Shown one piece after another: positions 1 through 11,674 of a stretch of DNA of 64,000 bases. Numbering within the stretch: the stretch's first letter is position 1; every line of letters begins with the position of its first letter. The notes under the pieces are model-generated. The model made no database searches. It was not told where the DNA came from and was given only the letters and a program-made list of their open reading frames with translations. Position numbers and translations under genes: made by a program. Source of the stretch: Eupeodes corollae (taxonomy: Eukaryota; Arthropoda; Insecta; Diptera; Syrphidae). The stretch covers positions 265,102,572-265,166,571 of the forward strand of contig NC_079147.1 in the NCBI RefSeq assembly GCF_945859685.1, in the 5' to 3' direction.

Positions 1-740
1 AAAATATATTTTTGTATACAGTTCTGCAATGTTCTGCAGTTGCTCTTCAAGCCTCTTTCTAAATATAAGACACTGTAAACGTCATTTTTTTGGATTTTCC
101 ATTGCAAATTCTACCATTGAAAGTGTGTAGAGAGACTGAGTGTGAAGAGTGATATCGGAGGCAACGTTTGGTAGCTCTTTATTTTAGATCCTTGCATTAC
201 TGAAAATTACAATTCGGTCCAAGATGCAAAGTATCAAATGATGCTTTCAAATTTTGTTAAAAAAGAGATTTATACCAAAAACGCACCATAACACCTTTAA
301 GTAATATTAACTTATGTCTATGATTTATTTTTTGAAATTAAATATTTTCTACAAATCTAAAACGTTGATCTCTTTTCTGTTTAAAGTAACTAATACAACT
401 TCTTATTTAATATAACCGATTTTATGAAAAATCATAATGTTGGACTCTATTTTAAAAAGAAATTATAGTAAGAAACTCCGTATGCAAATGTCTTCTAGCT
501 CAAAATCGCGTGCTGAAATCTTTTTGAACCCATTTGCCTTTGAGCTCAGAAGCCATACACACTAAACCTGGTCTTTTCAAACAAAAACCACAACCATACA
601 AACTCATTGGAACCAACCAAACACAAGACATGCCCATTATAAGCATACCTACATCTTACAAAAGTATCTCAAATCTGTGATCATTGTTCCAAGACAAGAA
701 ACCGGCACGAAGCACGATGAAGATGAAGATGAGCTCACGC
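1..740. other. AT-rich sequence, no gene seen
   Basis: No ORF with coding character, RNA gene or transposon domain was recognised. From about 480 the base composition becomes less AT-rich and this continues to about 1700, which fits regulatory or transcribed DNA rather than the surrounding repeat-derived sequence. Confidence 0.5.
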
Positions 741-881
741 ACCACCAACTACACGTGAGAAGCTCGCGACTGACCCTAAGCCTGGTTTCAGGTTCCGCTT
801 TACACAAGCCAATCCACAATCAACACCGAACACCAAACACCACCCCATGACGCATGCATCCGTGACGTGTCTGCCTCTGCA

Positions 882-888
882 TATAAAA
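882..888 (+). promoter_or_regulatory. TATA box of putative unit F
   Basis: TATAAAA in a GC-richer context, about 120 bp downstream of the Su(H) match at 754. A start site about 30 bp downstream would fall near 914 (context ACAGTGCATA), just before an ATG at 941. No strong TCAGT initiator is visible, so the assignment is weaker than for units A-D. Confidence 0.3.
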
Positions 889-940
889 GCCAACCAAAGA
901 CGACACAGTGCATATACCTTTCCTACAAGAATCGACAGGC

Positions 941-1117
941 ATGTCGTCACGACTCACGAGTGAAAAGTGCGCCTTTTTTGTATTGAAATTACTTTGCATC
1001 GACGAAGACGACGACGACGTTAAAAATATTTTCCCAGGATCCGCAAAAGGACAAGTGTTTCATTCCAATGCACCCGCTCAACCATACGCGCACCTGAATT
1101 CCCTTCGAAAAATATGA
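941..1117 (+). CDS. Putative 58-aa protein, unrecognised
   Basis: This ORF of 58 codons plus stop is the first ATG after the TATA box at 882. The protein begins MSSRLTSEKC and has an acidic run (DEDDDD) near residue 24; the C-terminal half is mixed and hydrophilic. I recognise no family and no Brd-type motif. An AATAAA lies about 10 bp after the stop, near 1128. The position next to a Su(H) site and TATA box is the only reason to list it; the ORF could be chance. The start was chosen as the first ATG after the inferred transcription start. Confidence 0.2.
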   Translation: MSSRLTSEKCAFFVLKLLCIDEDDDDVKNIFPGSAKGQVFHSNAPAQPYAHLNSLRKI

Positions 1118-1129
1118 TTGTTTAGAATA

Positions 1130-2858
1130 AATCACCATTTCACCCCTCCGAAATGCATAAATGATGTGCAGCACCCTTAAAATGCATGCAGATCAAATTT
1201 CAAAATTCCAATCGTATCACAATCTGTTCTATCGATCGTCATTCTTATTCTCTCCTTAATAAAAAGGACTTCGTTGTTGTTCGTTCTGCGTTCTGTCGTC
1301 CTTATACTGCTCTGCTATGCTGATCACTATTCTTTTTTGTGCTTGCTTTTATCTTAATGCCTTGCAGGCTGTTTAAAGAAGAAGACCTTCAACAAAAGGT
1401 CCTGAAAACCGTTTCCCACGGTTTGCACAAGGAAGAAAAACACGGAACGCATGTACATTGTATATACGTACGTAAGGTAAGGTCTCTTGGTCACATATTG
1501 ACGAGAAGTCCTGATATGATGGGTGCTTGTGCTACGCACGTACATATCTGCAAGGTCCTATCTCGTTGTTCGTCCCGTATCTCGTGATATGCGCATGCAC
1601 GAAGTAAGTTCCAGAACGATTTGTATAAATAAATACAATTCTTTCTCAGAGGATTCTCATGGAAAAGAAAGGTTTCTCGCTCAACACCTGCTCCCAATTT
1701 TGTAGGTTCCTTGTTCCTTCCACACAAAATCTAAGGAGCTAGATTTGTGTTTTGTTATTCGTAATGTTTTTGTGAGTGAATAAGGTATCCACCATCATGC
1801 ACCCTGTTACTCGAAAAGTGTGGGAAATATTTCCGTTACAAGTCTGTTAGTTTGTTATACAGTGTAACGTTTATTTATGGGCTTAAAAAAGGAAGAAATC
1901 GTATTGCATTTTCGAAGGACTCTTTAATGGGTATTGCTTTTGCCTTTTAAGCGAGTTGTTCCTTGAGGGTTAATTGGGTGCGCATTTAAGTGTGCTTCTG
2001 CTTGTTGTTGGATTTCTGTTACTGTATTTTTTTTATTTTAGGTTCCTCGGGCTCTCAACTCCTTAGTAAATTTATTTTATATTCCTTGTGTGTGAGAAGA
2101 CTTGGGATTTTGGGGATATTTGGATGACCGTTTTGTGTTAATCGACACAGAAAAAAAGGGAAGGACATTAGGGAAGCAATTGGTGTGTGGTGTGGACGCA
2201 GCGGAATTTAATCACTTGAGTAATTTATTGCTTTCAAGCTTATCAGAGGCAGAGTGTATAATTCCAGTTGAAATTTGGTATGGAATTAATTTACGGAAGG
2301 ATTTATTAGGATCAATCCTTTCGGGTTGATGATGTTGATACTTTAAGAAGGAAACCAAACAAGCACCTGATGGCGGGGGTTCCCACGCTGCTGATGTACT
2401 GGGGATGATTTAAAATTGGGTATATAGTATTGGGATTATATGGAGGTCTCATTAACAACCCTTTAATTAAGTTATTGGTATTTTGAGTTTGGGAAAGATT
2501 TAATGACAAAAGATTGATTGTTGAAATATGACTATTGATTTTTTTTAATGTGTATTTAATAAAGAACATTTTAATACCTGAAAGGATATGTAGGTAAAAC
2601 TTGAAGTTTAAATTTTAATTTTTATAGTATTAAAATTTAGTAGAAAAATAGCTAAGCGGTATTCAAAAGCTTCCTTAGACTTTTCAACAAAACTAAAATT
2701 GATTTTTAATGCAAAAATCAAGTAATAATTTTCCAAAAATGTTGTTGTTCTGAAGTCGAATTATAATTTCTAAATCAAGTAAGATCTTTGAAAAATTTTA
2801 CTTAGTTTGAAGATTAAGTAAGTTATTATGGTTTATTATAAAACCTGTTCTCAACATT
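1130..2858. other. Mixed intergenic sequence with Su(H) sites, no gene recognised
   Basis: Base composition is moderately GC-richer up to about 2400. Short open frames occur but none resembles a known protein. The recognisable signals are the Su(H) matches listed separately. From about 2580 the sequence turns AT-rich and grades into the Z repeat. Confidence 0.4.
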
Positions 2859-2859
2859 A

Positions 2860-3845
2860 TTAACTTCCCATAGGAGGTTATTGTAATGGGTATGATTTGT
2901 AAAATTAAAAACTTTGAAATTTCTCGATGTTTCAAGGTCCCTAGAGTCAAAATGAAAGATTTTTAGAAAGATGTCTGTCCGTACGTGTGTACGTACGTAC
3001 GTACGGCCGTACATTCGCGACGTTTTTCGTCGTCCATAGCTTAAGAACCAGAAGAGATATCGACTTTAAAATGCATTTTGTTATACAGATAATAAGGCAG
3101 GAAGATGCAGAAAGGGCTCTCACGAAAATTGTGTGGGTGGTTTTGTTCCCATAACAGTTTGAAAAAAAGGTTAACATTTTGTATAACCCTAAATATCTCA
3201 TGAACCAAGAACCTGTAAGATTTTGAGAAAAATCGAATCGAGAGCTTTTTTATATAAAAAGTTAAAAACCTAAAAAACATTACTCAAAGTTTGTAAAAAT
3301 TAAATTTCGACTCAAATAGATTTTCAAGAATTTGTTTTCAACATTCGGTAAAATTTTGAGAAAAATCAAATTGACAATTTTTTTACAAAAAATAAAAACC
3401 TAACAAAAAAACAATACTAAAACTTATTAAAAATTTACTTTCGACCTAATAGCTTTTAAAAAATCAAAAACATTGTCTTAAACTTTTGTATTTCAAAGAA
3501 AATATTTTTTTCGGTACTCAGTATTTATTTTTTTTATAAAAAATAAAATCTCAAATTTGGTAAAAATTGATGTTCGGTTCTTGATATCATTGATCCAATT
3601 TTTTACAAATTTAAGAAATGCTACTTAAAATGGAAATAATTTGATTTGACTAAAAATCCATTTGACAAAACTAGATTTTCAAACTAAATTATGAAAAATG
3701 TTGTTTGTAATTTTAAAATTTTGAAGAATAATTCAACTGACAACTTTTTTAAGCCAACACGAAAACCTACAAACTTTTAAGCAAGACAAATCTACAGACG
3801 GGATGGGAAGTTATCAGTGTGGGTCGCATCCCAGCTTCTTTTTGT
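2860..3845 (+). repeat. Dispersed repeat Z, copy 1
   Basis: Near-complete copy of a non-coding repeat seen many times in the window. The left end reads CTTCCCATAGGAGGTTATTG followed by a GGTATGATTTG-like segment. A block with phased TACGTACG and TTCGTCGTCCATAGCT follows, then AT-rich internal units with motifs like TTGAGAAAAATC and ACCTAACAAAA. The right end is near GACGGGATGGGAAGTTATCA then GTGTGGGTCGCATCCCAGC. It has no coding capacity. The other copies are at 8.2, 13.8, 16.6, 18.2, 20.8, 21.3, 23.2 and 38.8 kb. Confidence 0.75.
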
Positions 3846-4324
3846 ATCTGTTTTTCAATATATTTCAAAAACTTGATATGAAAAACAAATTCCTCATACG
3901 AACAAAAAAAATTATTAATTCTTTATGTAACGTTTTTTCTGCGTTTTCTTTTCTAAACCCTTTTAACATAAATGCTTCAGAGTTACTCTGAGGCTTATGT
4001 AGTTCAAGGAAATAATAAAGCAACAACAACCAATTTTTAAAACAAAATAAGATACCGCATTATCGAAGAAAGCGATCATTGCATTGGTTTAAAAAAATCA
4101 TCAAAAACTGCATTGAAAAAAGTAGTTCATAACTATTAATTTTTTTTATAAACAACAATGTTTTGGAAATTTTTTTCCAGGCAGTTTGATATTTTTCTAA
4201 ATGTCATCTTGACCCTTAGACCTACGTTAAGGAAAACCGACTAATCTTACGTTAACGGGTCGTTTTCGACCTTCATATATTTCTAAAGAGAATAAAAACA
4301 ATAATGAATACTTTTTACAAAAAC

Positions 4325-5295
4325 AAACTTATTCTCTTCAACGTTTAGTGGCCAAATTTGAGACGACCGGTTCTGTAAATAATCAGTCAACACTGGCTGA
4401 AAAAGTGTATAGCAGAACCCGAGACAGTCTATTTCCCACCGCACCGTCCACAAGAATTCGGCCTTTTGCAGAATTTAACTTGTTGAATTTTGCGTCAGGG
4501 CTTGGGCCTACATCCGTACAAGATTTAACTGACCCAGGAGCTCACAGTTTATGACTATAGGCAACGCCATTTTTTGCTGACTGGGCTTCGAATCGTTTCG
4601 AAGACGACCCCAATTTTGGCCAAAAAATCATCTTTAGTGACGAGACGCATTTTTGGATGAATGGCTATGTTAAGAAGCAAAATTTCCGTATATGGGACGA
4701 CACAAACCCACGCGAGGTTCACCAGCTAATAATGAATCCTCAAAAAGTTACAATTTGTTGTGGATTTTGGGCTGGTAGTGTAATTGGTCTGTACTTTTTT
4801 GAAAACGACGTTAGTGAGGCGCTCACCGTCCAAATTGAACCATATGGACCTAGACGACATGTGGTTCCAGCAAGAAGGCGCTGCGTCCCACACAGCAAAC
4901 TAAACGATTGATATTTTGCACGAATGATTTGAGAGTAAAGTTATCTCTCCCAGGGGAGATGTGAAATAGAAATCATGCGATCTGAACCCGCCAGACTTTT
5001 TCCTGTAGGGTTTCTTGGAGTCGTAGGTCTATGCAAATAAATCATAATCCGATGCCCTAACGGTGAACATAACACAGGCCATCGCTCAAATTCAGCCGGA
5101 TCTATGCTGAAGAGTCATTGACCATTGGACCACTCGGATCCGTGCCACCGTAAGAAACCGAGTTGGACATTTGAATGATGTCAAAATCTACAGTTAATGG
5201 TATACATGCGCCTTTTAAGAAAATAATAATAACCTCACACACAGCTTGTTTTATTCCATTTCAACATCTACCCGCCCTTATTGAAAAACCCTATA
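4325..5295 (+). mobile_element. Tc1/mariner-type transposon relic (M1)
   Basis: Degraded transposase on the plus strand. The N-terminal part has the frame LVAKFETTGSVNNQ (about 4348). The catalytic region contains HFWMNGYVKKQNFRIWDD (about 4650-4700), followed by VTICCGFWAGSVIGLYFFEN (about 4750-4805) and a WFQQEGAASHTANET-like segment near 4860-4900. This layout is typical of insect Tc1/mariner DDE transposases. Several stops and frameshifts break it. The right end is CAACATCTACCCGCCCTTAT then TGAAAAACCCTATA, matching the inverted ends of M2 and M3. The left inverted repeat is missing or not recognisable. Confidence 0.8.
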
Positions 5296-5369
5296 CTATG
5301 GTATAATTGTTCTTCTTCAAATGTCGATTAAAATAAAGGCTGTTTTTTTCAAGAAAAGGTATGGTGGTA

Positions 5370-5930
5370 TACTCCTTTTGTTCTTCCTAACTGTGCCAAA
5401 AATAGACATGTTCTTTTGTAACAGTTTTTGGCCAAATTCACTTAAATTTTTCTACTAAATCTAGGACGACACGATAACCTTGGTTGCGTTTGGCAAAACC
5501 TCCAACTTCTTTTTCTGGCTGCATTTTCCTAACATAGGAATTTTCGGCACAAGTACACACTCACAACGTGAATCCGTCCCTAGAATGAACATGTAATATG
5601 AAAACCAAGAATTTGCTCATCGACAGTAACACGGGACGATGAGTTACAAAACAATTGCAGCAATTAAATCTATTTGTCCCATAAACTTCTATCTGGGGTA
5701 AATTTGTCATTGGCTCCTTGTTGGTTTTGTCTTCAACTAGTGGGATCATCGAATCGCAAAAGTTTTGTAATGTATTGGAATATCTCTTCGGACACTATTG
5801 CTCGGACTATCGGGCGACCAAAATCTGTGTCAAACAAATCTTCAATTCGTTCTGTTCTAGAATTGTCGTCGAAGAGAGCCAAGAGTGTGATCAGTACTTA
5901 TAATACTCAGGTTACTTAACAATAAACTTT
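5370..5930 (-). mobile_element. piggyBac-like transposase remnant
   Basis: Read on the minus strand with frameshifts, pieces resemble the DDE_Tnp_1_7 domain: a LLRFDDPTS-like segment (about 5730-5790), a short linker, then VTVDEQILGFHI (about 5600-5630), which corresponds to the VDEQL-GFRGRCPF block of piggyBac transposases. Stops interrupt every frame. No TTAA-flanked ends were located. This rests on motif memory, so it is moderate only. Confidence 0.45.
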
Positions 5931-5934
5931 TTTT

Positions 5935-7160
5935 CTAACGGCGTTATTATTTTACAACTGAATTGTTTGAAGGGCATGGTTTTTAAAATTATTACACGCA
6001 GCATTGACATTAAATCCAAATGCCTTATGCACACAGTGTATGTATAATGTATATACAATTGTGTAACATTGGCATAGCAAAGAAATAAACACATATAAGA
6101 GTGGGCTGCCAATATGGGGAACATAAATTGTATGGTCGATTGAGTCGAATGAACTTGCTCTTATAAGTGTGATGTTAAGTGTAATAGATTGAAGTGTTTC
6201 TACTTTTTTGAAAAGCAAAAAAGTTATTTGGCACTACATACCACCATTAACATAAAATTCTAGAAAATATTAGTTCAAAAACTTTATATATTTCTTCATT
6301 TTATTAAAACAACTTAAATATGTTGCCACCAGGCGTTTTTTTTAGAATCTTGGACCTTTTCACAGGTATACCTCTTAAACTAGCTGTGATTCTTTAAGGT
6401 CACGAAATTTGGTTCCTAATAAGGCCAACAGATTCAATTTTCCCTATAAAACGGGCATTATTATAAGAAAATAATAAACAAAATAATACCACGATTTTTA
6501 AAAAATGTTTGTGTATAAACTTGTACCCTACTATTCTTTTATTGAGATTTTTACGTCAGTTATAAGTAATTGTATAGATAGTGCAATCAAAAAATGAATT
6601 GAAGAATTAAGTCATTTTAAAAGGAAACTTACGGTAAAGATTTTCAATAACGATTTGTCATAATTTTATTCACATACATTTGTATGCCATTCGTTGAAAT
6701 TGTTTAAAAGAATATTTAAAACAATGTTCGATTTAATCAACTTTTAAAATAGTTTTTGGTTAATATTTAAGACGGAAGGTACTGAAATAAAGACAATATT
6801 GAGTGAAATTAATTGTTTTAATTTTTTGTTAGCGTTATAATGTCAAGTCAGTTTAAAATCACATTTAAATCTACAAATCCGAAACATAGCCTTTACACCT
6901 ACAAACTATAAAAAAATATCGCAAGTAAAATAAATTAATTAATTCGAAGCACAAATATCCACTCCCACTGTGCAATTATGATCTCATGATTCAGTGTGTA
7001 GGTTTAAAAATATGATCTTAAATTTAACTAACTTAATTTCTGCAATTGAGAGCAGATAAATTTAAACATACCAACAAATTTCTTGTGGAAATCAAAAATA
7101 AAATTCTTTAAATAGAATTTTACTCCATATTTGCAAGCTTTCACTTAAACAAAACAAAAA
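5935..7160. other. AT-rich intergenic sequence
   Basis: Nothing recognised. Short open frames on both strands have no coding signature. Confidence 0.5.
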
Positions 7161-7163
7161 ACT

Positions 7164-7235
7164 TTCCCATACCGGGAATCGAACCCGGGCCTCCCGGGTG
7201 AGAGCCGGGTATCCTAACCACTAGACAATATGGGA
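7164..7235 (-). tRNA. tRNA-Glu (CTC)
   Basis: On the minus strand a 72-nt cloverleaf is complete. The 5' acceptor TCCCATA pairs with TATGGGA, with discriminator A (position 7164). The A-box region is TAGTGGTTAGGAT, the anticodon loop has CTC in GGCTCTCACCC, and the B box is GGTTCGATTCC. A T-run follows on the minus strand (plus-strand AAAACAAAAAACTT, 7151-7164), a Pol III terminator. It differs from the common insect Glu-TTC gene at the anticodon. It appears intact and functional. Confidence 0.95.
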
Positions 7236-7239
7236 TGAA

Positions 7240-8215
7240 ATCTTAAGATCTAAAATTTATTTGTCTAGTGTGCGATTTCTAATAATAGTCCACGACTTGA
7301 CCATGGACATTGGATAATTTATTATAAGCAAATAATTTGTATTCAGATTAAATGGTTATATAAAGGGTTATTGTTATGAAGTGCACCAAAAGGTTAGAGT
7401 GAAGAGGTTGTCTAAAACCCGGAAAAAAACACATATAAGGAGTAATATTCTCGACCGTTTTTCTGAAAAAAATATTTTGTATAAGATACAAAATTTGAAG
7501 TCAATGGGTCATAGTTCCTTGATAAGTTCTGAATTTGTATTTGCTAAAGTAAACTTCAGTTTATATTATTCATAGACAATTTAAACCTTTTTTTAAAACG
7601 ATAATCTGGAGTCTAAAAATAGACACAACGGAACCCATGTTTATTGTTTAAGCTGTTCTAATAAACATCAAAAATTAACAAACTGATGAAGTAAATTAAG
7701 TTACGAGACATTTTATTTGAAAATTAAAAAAAAAATTAAAATGTCAAAAGACTTAAGCATAATATCAACACATCAATATTTTGATATTTTGCTGGAATTT
7801 GAAATGCTACCAACTAACAAAAAACGAAAGCCCTACTTAATCCGACTGAAATAGATGAAAACGATTTGTATGAAAGGTATCACTTTGAAAAAAAACTGTC
7901 AAGTTTATGATTGACCTTCTAAATATTATATATCGAAATTCAATAAAACATTTGCTAATATCTGCTTGCTTACAAGTCTTAAAACCACCGACTTCATAAG
8001 ATTTCTCAACTTACAGAAAACAAAATAGTCTAAGGGTTTCAAAGATTTTGGCTCTCCATCTAACGCGATTTTTTTTGTTACACTCTACAAGCCATTTTGT
8101 ATAGGTTTAAGTGAAATTTTTCCAAATTGTAGTAGAATATTCCTTAAACCTGTTTCTAACTAAACAGAGCTTGAAAATTCTTAATGAATAGCAGCTTCAG
8201 TTTCAGATTAAGCAT
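7240..8215. other. AT-rich intergenic sequence
   Basis: No gene or recognisable element. A 64-codon frame starting at about 7381 has no family resemblance and no promoter. Confidence 0.45.
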
Positions 8216-8219
8216 TTCA

Positions 8220-8750
8220 TGATATTTAATCAGGTTTTTAAAAAAGCTTTCAATTTAATTTTTCTAAAAATTTACTTAAAGTTAGCAACAATATTTTGCA
8301 TAAATGATAAGAAATGTTTGGGTTAAATTTCTGTTTACAAGATTTTTTTGATTTTTTTTTTGAGATGAAACTAGTTTAAAGGCAATATCTTTAACTAAGA
8401 TATCAGAATCGAAAATCAATTTTTATAAGCTTTTAGAAATGTTCTACATTTTGATTTTTTTCAAAATTTTGCCAGACATCAAAAACTTTTCCTTACATTT
8501 TTTTTGGAGTTAAAATTCATTTTTTTTCGTAAAATATGTTAATAATTCTGTTAAGCTTTTTTAATATTTGAAGTCGATTTCTCTACTGGGTTTTTAGATA
8601 TGGAAAACAAAAAAAGATATCCCGAACGTACAGACATGTCTTTAAATATCTTTCATTCAGATTCTAGGGACTTCAAAACTTCGATAAATGTTAAGATTTA
8701 AAATTCGACAAATCGGACAAATTACAATAGCTTATTATGGAAGTTAAAAA
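8220..8750 (-). repeat. Z repeat fragment, minus orientation
   Basis: This piece matches the Z family: an AGATGAAACTAG-like segment, GAATCGAAAATCAATTTTTA, then the terminal block with ACGTACAGACATGTCTTT, CTAGGGACTTCAAAAC and finally CAAATTACAATAGC before TTATGGAAGTTAAAA. It is diverged and the opposite end is not present. Confidence 0.55.
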
Positions 8751-8754
8751 TGTA

Positions 8755-9675
8755 TTTCGAGTTTCAATAAATTATTTTTTCAAAAATTATTTACTCAAAG
8801 AACTTTTTTAAAAAAGAATGAGTTTTTGGTTTACCAAAATGCTTTAGCATAATTCTATCTGTATTTGTGTAAATCATTTATTTTACACAATGCATCTCTC
8901 GACTATACGGAGGCAAAGTAGACCTCTAGTCGAAAACCATTCCTTACTAGCCCTAACCCAACCTCCTCGTTCTAGTCTTTTAGTGCATCTTACAAATTAA
9001 TATTAATCACCCTGAATAATATCACAATTCACTTTCACTTTCATTGCTTTGGGTGCGATGAAATACAAAATTAATTTTTGTCGTTCCGTCCTTTTTTTTA
9101 TTGTCTTATTTAAAACATTTAATTAACTAACTAATACATTGAAAACACGAAAATGTCACCTAGGATTCTCTTATTTTAAAAATTACCTCATCACAATAAA
9201 GTTAAAAAGAATATTGAAATATATCTTACTAGAAATTTAGATCTACTTGGTTACTGAACAAAAATATTCCTAATATATGAAGACAAGATCCTGGTTATAA
9301 TAAATATCAAGTTGTTTTGGAAGAGACAATTAATAAAGGCTACTCTTTTTTACAATAAACATAGTTTTAAACAAAGAATTTAATTTTTTTAATTTTCTGC
9401 AGCTTCTCTTTTATTGATGAAACGCCTACCATTTTTAAGAGTTTGCTAGAATAAACTATTGATCAAATTTAAATTTCGAACTGATCCTTGAATCTTTTTT
9501 ATGTTATCAATTATCAAAATCTTAAAGTTGTGTCCACACCAAAGAAACATTTAAGGAAATATTGTCTTAGAAGTGTTTCTAAATGTTTGCCATTTGTTAA
9601 AAAAATATTTGAAATTTTTTTAAGAAAAGTTTCTGATTTACTTAACGGACAAAAAACTTAAAACAAATTGTAGAG
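8755..9675. other. AT-rich intergenic sequence
   Basis: No gene, RNA or transposon domain recognised. Confidence 0.45.
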
Positions 9676-9679
9676 ATTT

Positions 9680-10160
9680 TTTTAAGGGAGGAAGGACTGA
9701 TATGGAAGTCAAAAGTGGTATGCACATTGTTAGCTAAGTGCAGAATTCTTGTTATAAGTTCAAGAAGGCCATTATTTGTGTGGTGATGAATTAGGCGAAA
9801 GAGAGGGGTCTGTCTGACGTTCCTTGGATTATTATAGATATAAATCTTTCCTAAAAGAAATGGTGAGTCTATCAGCGACTTCGCGGCATTTTTGGAGGGC
9901 TTGCAGATTTATAATTCTGAAGCAATCTTCAGAAGGAGGTAGGAATAGAATGTCACCCCAAAGAAGACAGCGGAGAGCAAATAAGAGAAATCTGCGTTGT
10001 ATAGATTCAATGATTTGAGAGTGAGAGTTCTAATGGGATTTAGTGACCTATGGGCTCAAGAATTCTTCAGAATAAGGTTTGATGAAGTCAAGGGATGAGT
10101 TAGTATTGTGAATAATATAATCAAAATGGGTTCGAGTATCACAAATAACACCTAGGTTGC
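9680..10160 (-). mobile_element. Non-LTR retrotransposon fragment (C-terminal part)
   Basis: Minus-strand translation gives a frame-broken stretch containing SLNLYNADFSYLLSAVFFG, then PRNVRQTPLFRLIHHTN, then FDFHIS. This order resembles the region after the reverse transcriptase of jockey/CR1-type LINEs, where a short cysteine-poor tail ends ORF2. No catalytic motif is present, so only the 3' end of the element remains. Plus-strand ORFs here are shadows. Confidence 0.55.
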
Positions 10161-10164
10161 AAAT

Positions 10165-11630
10165 AGAATAGACACACCTTTCACAACACTTTCTATCTAT
10201 GTTCATTGTTCATAGCAAACATTTTTGAAATGTTTTTCAATTTCTGAAACGTTTCTCAAATGTTGTATGAAATGTTTCTTAAATTTATATGAAATTTTTC
10301 TAAAATGTTATTTTGCCTATAGACATCTTAAGGAAGTATTGAAGAAATGAATTTCACGGTTTCTAATACTTCTTTTATCATCACCGATAAGGAAATGATT
10401 ATGGTGATTTTTGACAACTTTTTTTTAGATTATTAAATTACATATGTATGGACATAGTCTTACGATTTTAGAAAAAAGAGACTCACACTGAAAACTTATC
10501 ATTGATATTTTTTTAATAATCAAAATTACGAAAAAAAAACATATTTATTGGAAAACTTTCTACCGGCACTTAGATTAGAATCTTGGCCAAGTATCTTCCG
10601 GATAGTTAAATTTAAGCCGTACTTGCTTTTGCACATATATATTACAATATGTCATTTTTGTAGTAACAAATTAATCAGAAGAACATATCACTTTGGTTCT
10701 CACAAAATTCCAGCTAAGAATGTATTTCGAAATTCGAAACAATGGAAAAACTTAACCTGATCCTTATTTATATTTAAATATTTAAAACATTTTTTGAACA
10801 CTATTCGCTTATTCAAATAATTTTTTGTTTTTTAATTTTGGAAATTTAAGACCCTACAGTAAGAGCTAATTAAAAAGGAAATCGACATTTCAAGAAGTAA
10901 AAAGTACATACATAGATTATGTATGTAGGTTATGAAAACAATAGCTTGTAATAAAAATGAAGAAGTTCCTACTTACATCATACATATTTCTATTGTATAA
11001 TATTCTCAAATCTACCCACCTGATTTATATTCAAAACCAATTTTCTCGCCCCTCACTTAAAAACAAAAATTCATGACCAACCAGAAATGAAAAGACAAAC
11101 AATTCAGGTGTTCACCCCAAAATAAAATAAAAATAAAACATGAATTCCAAAACAAAAAAGGTTCCTGTTTTGTCATCATAACACTATACAACAACAAAAA
11201 ACTACTTGTCGATCAAGACCCTTAGGGTTAATTTTCACTCCTTGGTAAAATGGTAAAAAAAATGATTTCTTGTGTAATTTAACGTTCCTCTGATTGGACG
11301 CGAAGAATTCCCAAAATTTTAAATTCCATATCCAGAAGGGGGAATCCAAACCAAACCAAGCCATGAACCATCATCATTGTTGTATAAAAACTGAACATTC
11401 AAAACATAATCTGCGTTTCGTGATGAGTTAACAAAGTAGGGTTGATTGGTAATTTCGTTGGTTTTGAATTTGGGGTCTTCAAAAAAATTACCCTATTCCT
11501 GTTTTGTATGTTGAGACACGCCAAACAACCAACAACATAAAATGAATACAAAATATCCTTGATGCAATATAACCGAGAGTGTCTTGGTCTTTTTGATTGA
11601 TTCCATTGCTCCTGCATTGCAACGCTACGA
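10165..11630. other. AT-rich intergenic sequence
   Basis: No gene recognised. A TATAAAA occurs at about 11386, but no initiator or credible ORF follows. From about 11.3 kb composition becomes less AT-rich, up to about 12.2 kb. Confidence 0.4.
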
Positions 11631-11636
11631 GTATAT

Positions 11637-11670
11637 CGTGGGAAAATAGTTTCCTTACTTTGCACAGGTG
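11637..11670 (+). promoter_or_regulatory. Su(H) site next to proneural E-box
   Basis: CGTGGGAA (11637-11644) matches high-affinity Su(H), and ACAGGTG (11664-11670) matches the RCAGSTG proneural bHLH site. They lie 19 bp apart on the same strand. Su(H) plus proneural site is the known combination driving E(spl) and Brd genes in proneural clusters. No target gene is identifiable next to it; the moderately GC-rich tract at 11.3-12.2 kb could be the full enhancer. Confidence 0.45.
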
Positions 11671-11674
11671 TTCA

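Larger units (their letters stand above)
754..2387. promoter_or_regulatory. Cluster of four Su(H) consensus sites
   Basis: Four matches to the Suppressor of Hairless consensus YGTGRGAA lie within 1.63 kb: CGTGAGAA at 754-761 (+), CGTGGGAA at 1413-1420 (-), TGTGGGAA at 1819-1826 (+) and CGTGGGAA at 2380-2387 (-). The site at 1413 sits in a short inverted repeat, AACCGT-5 nt-ACGGTT. In flies such clusters mark Notch-responsive enhancers of E(spl) and Brd genes. No proneural RCAGSTG E-box was found close by. The target could be the small TATA unit at 882 or a gene left of the window. The sites are read directly; the enhancer role is inference. Confidence 0.45.

Noticed and set aside
2102..2329. 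75-codon frame at 2102
   Set aside because: It opens with TTG rather than ATG, shows no motif and has no promoter at a sensible distance.
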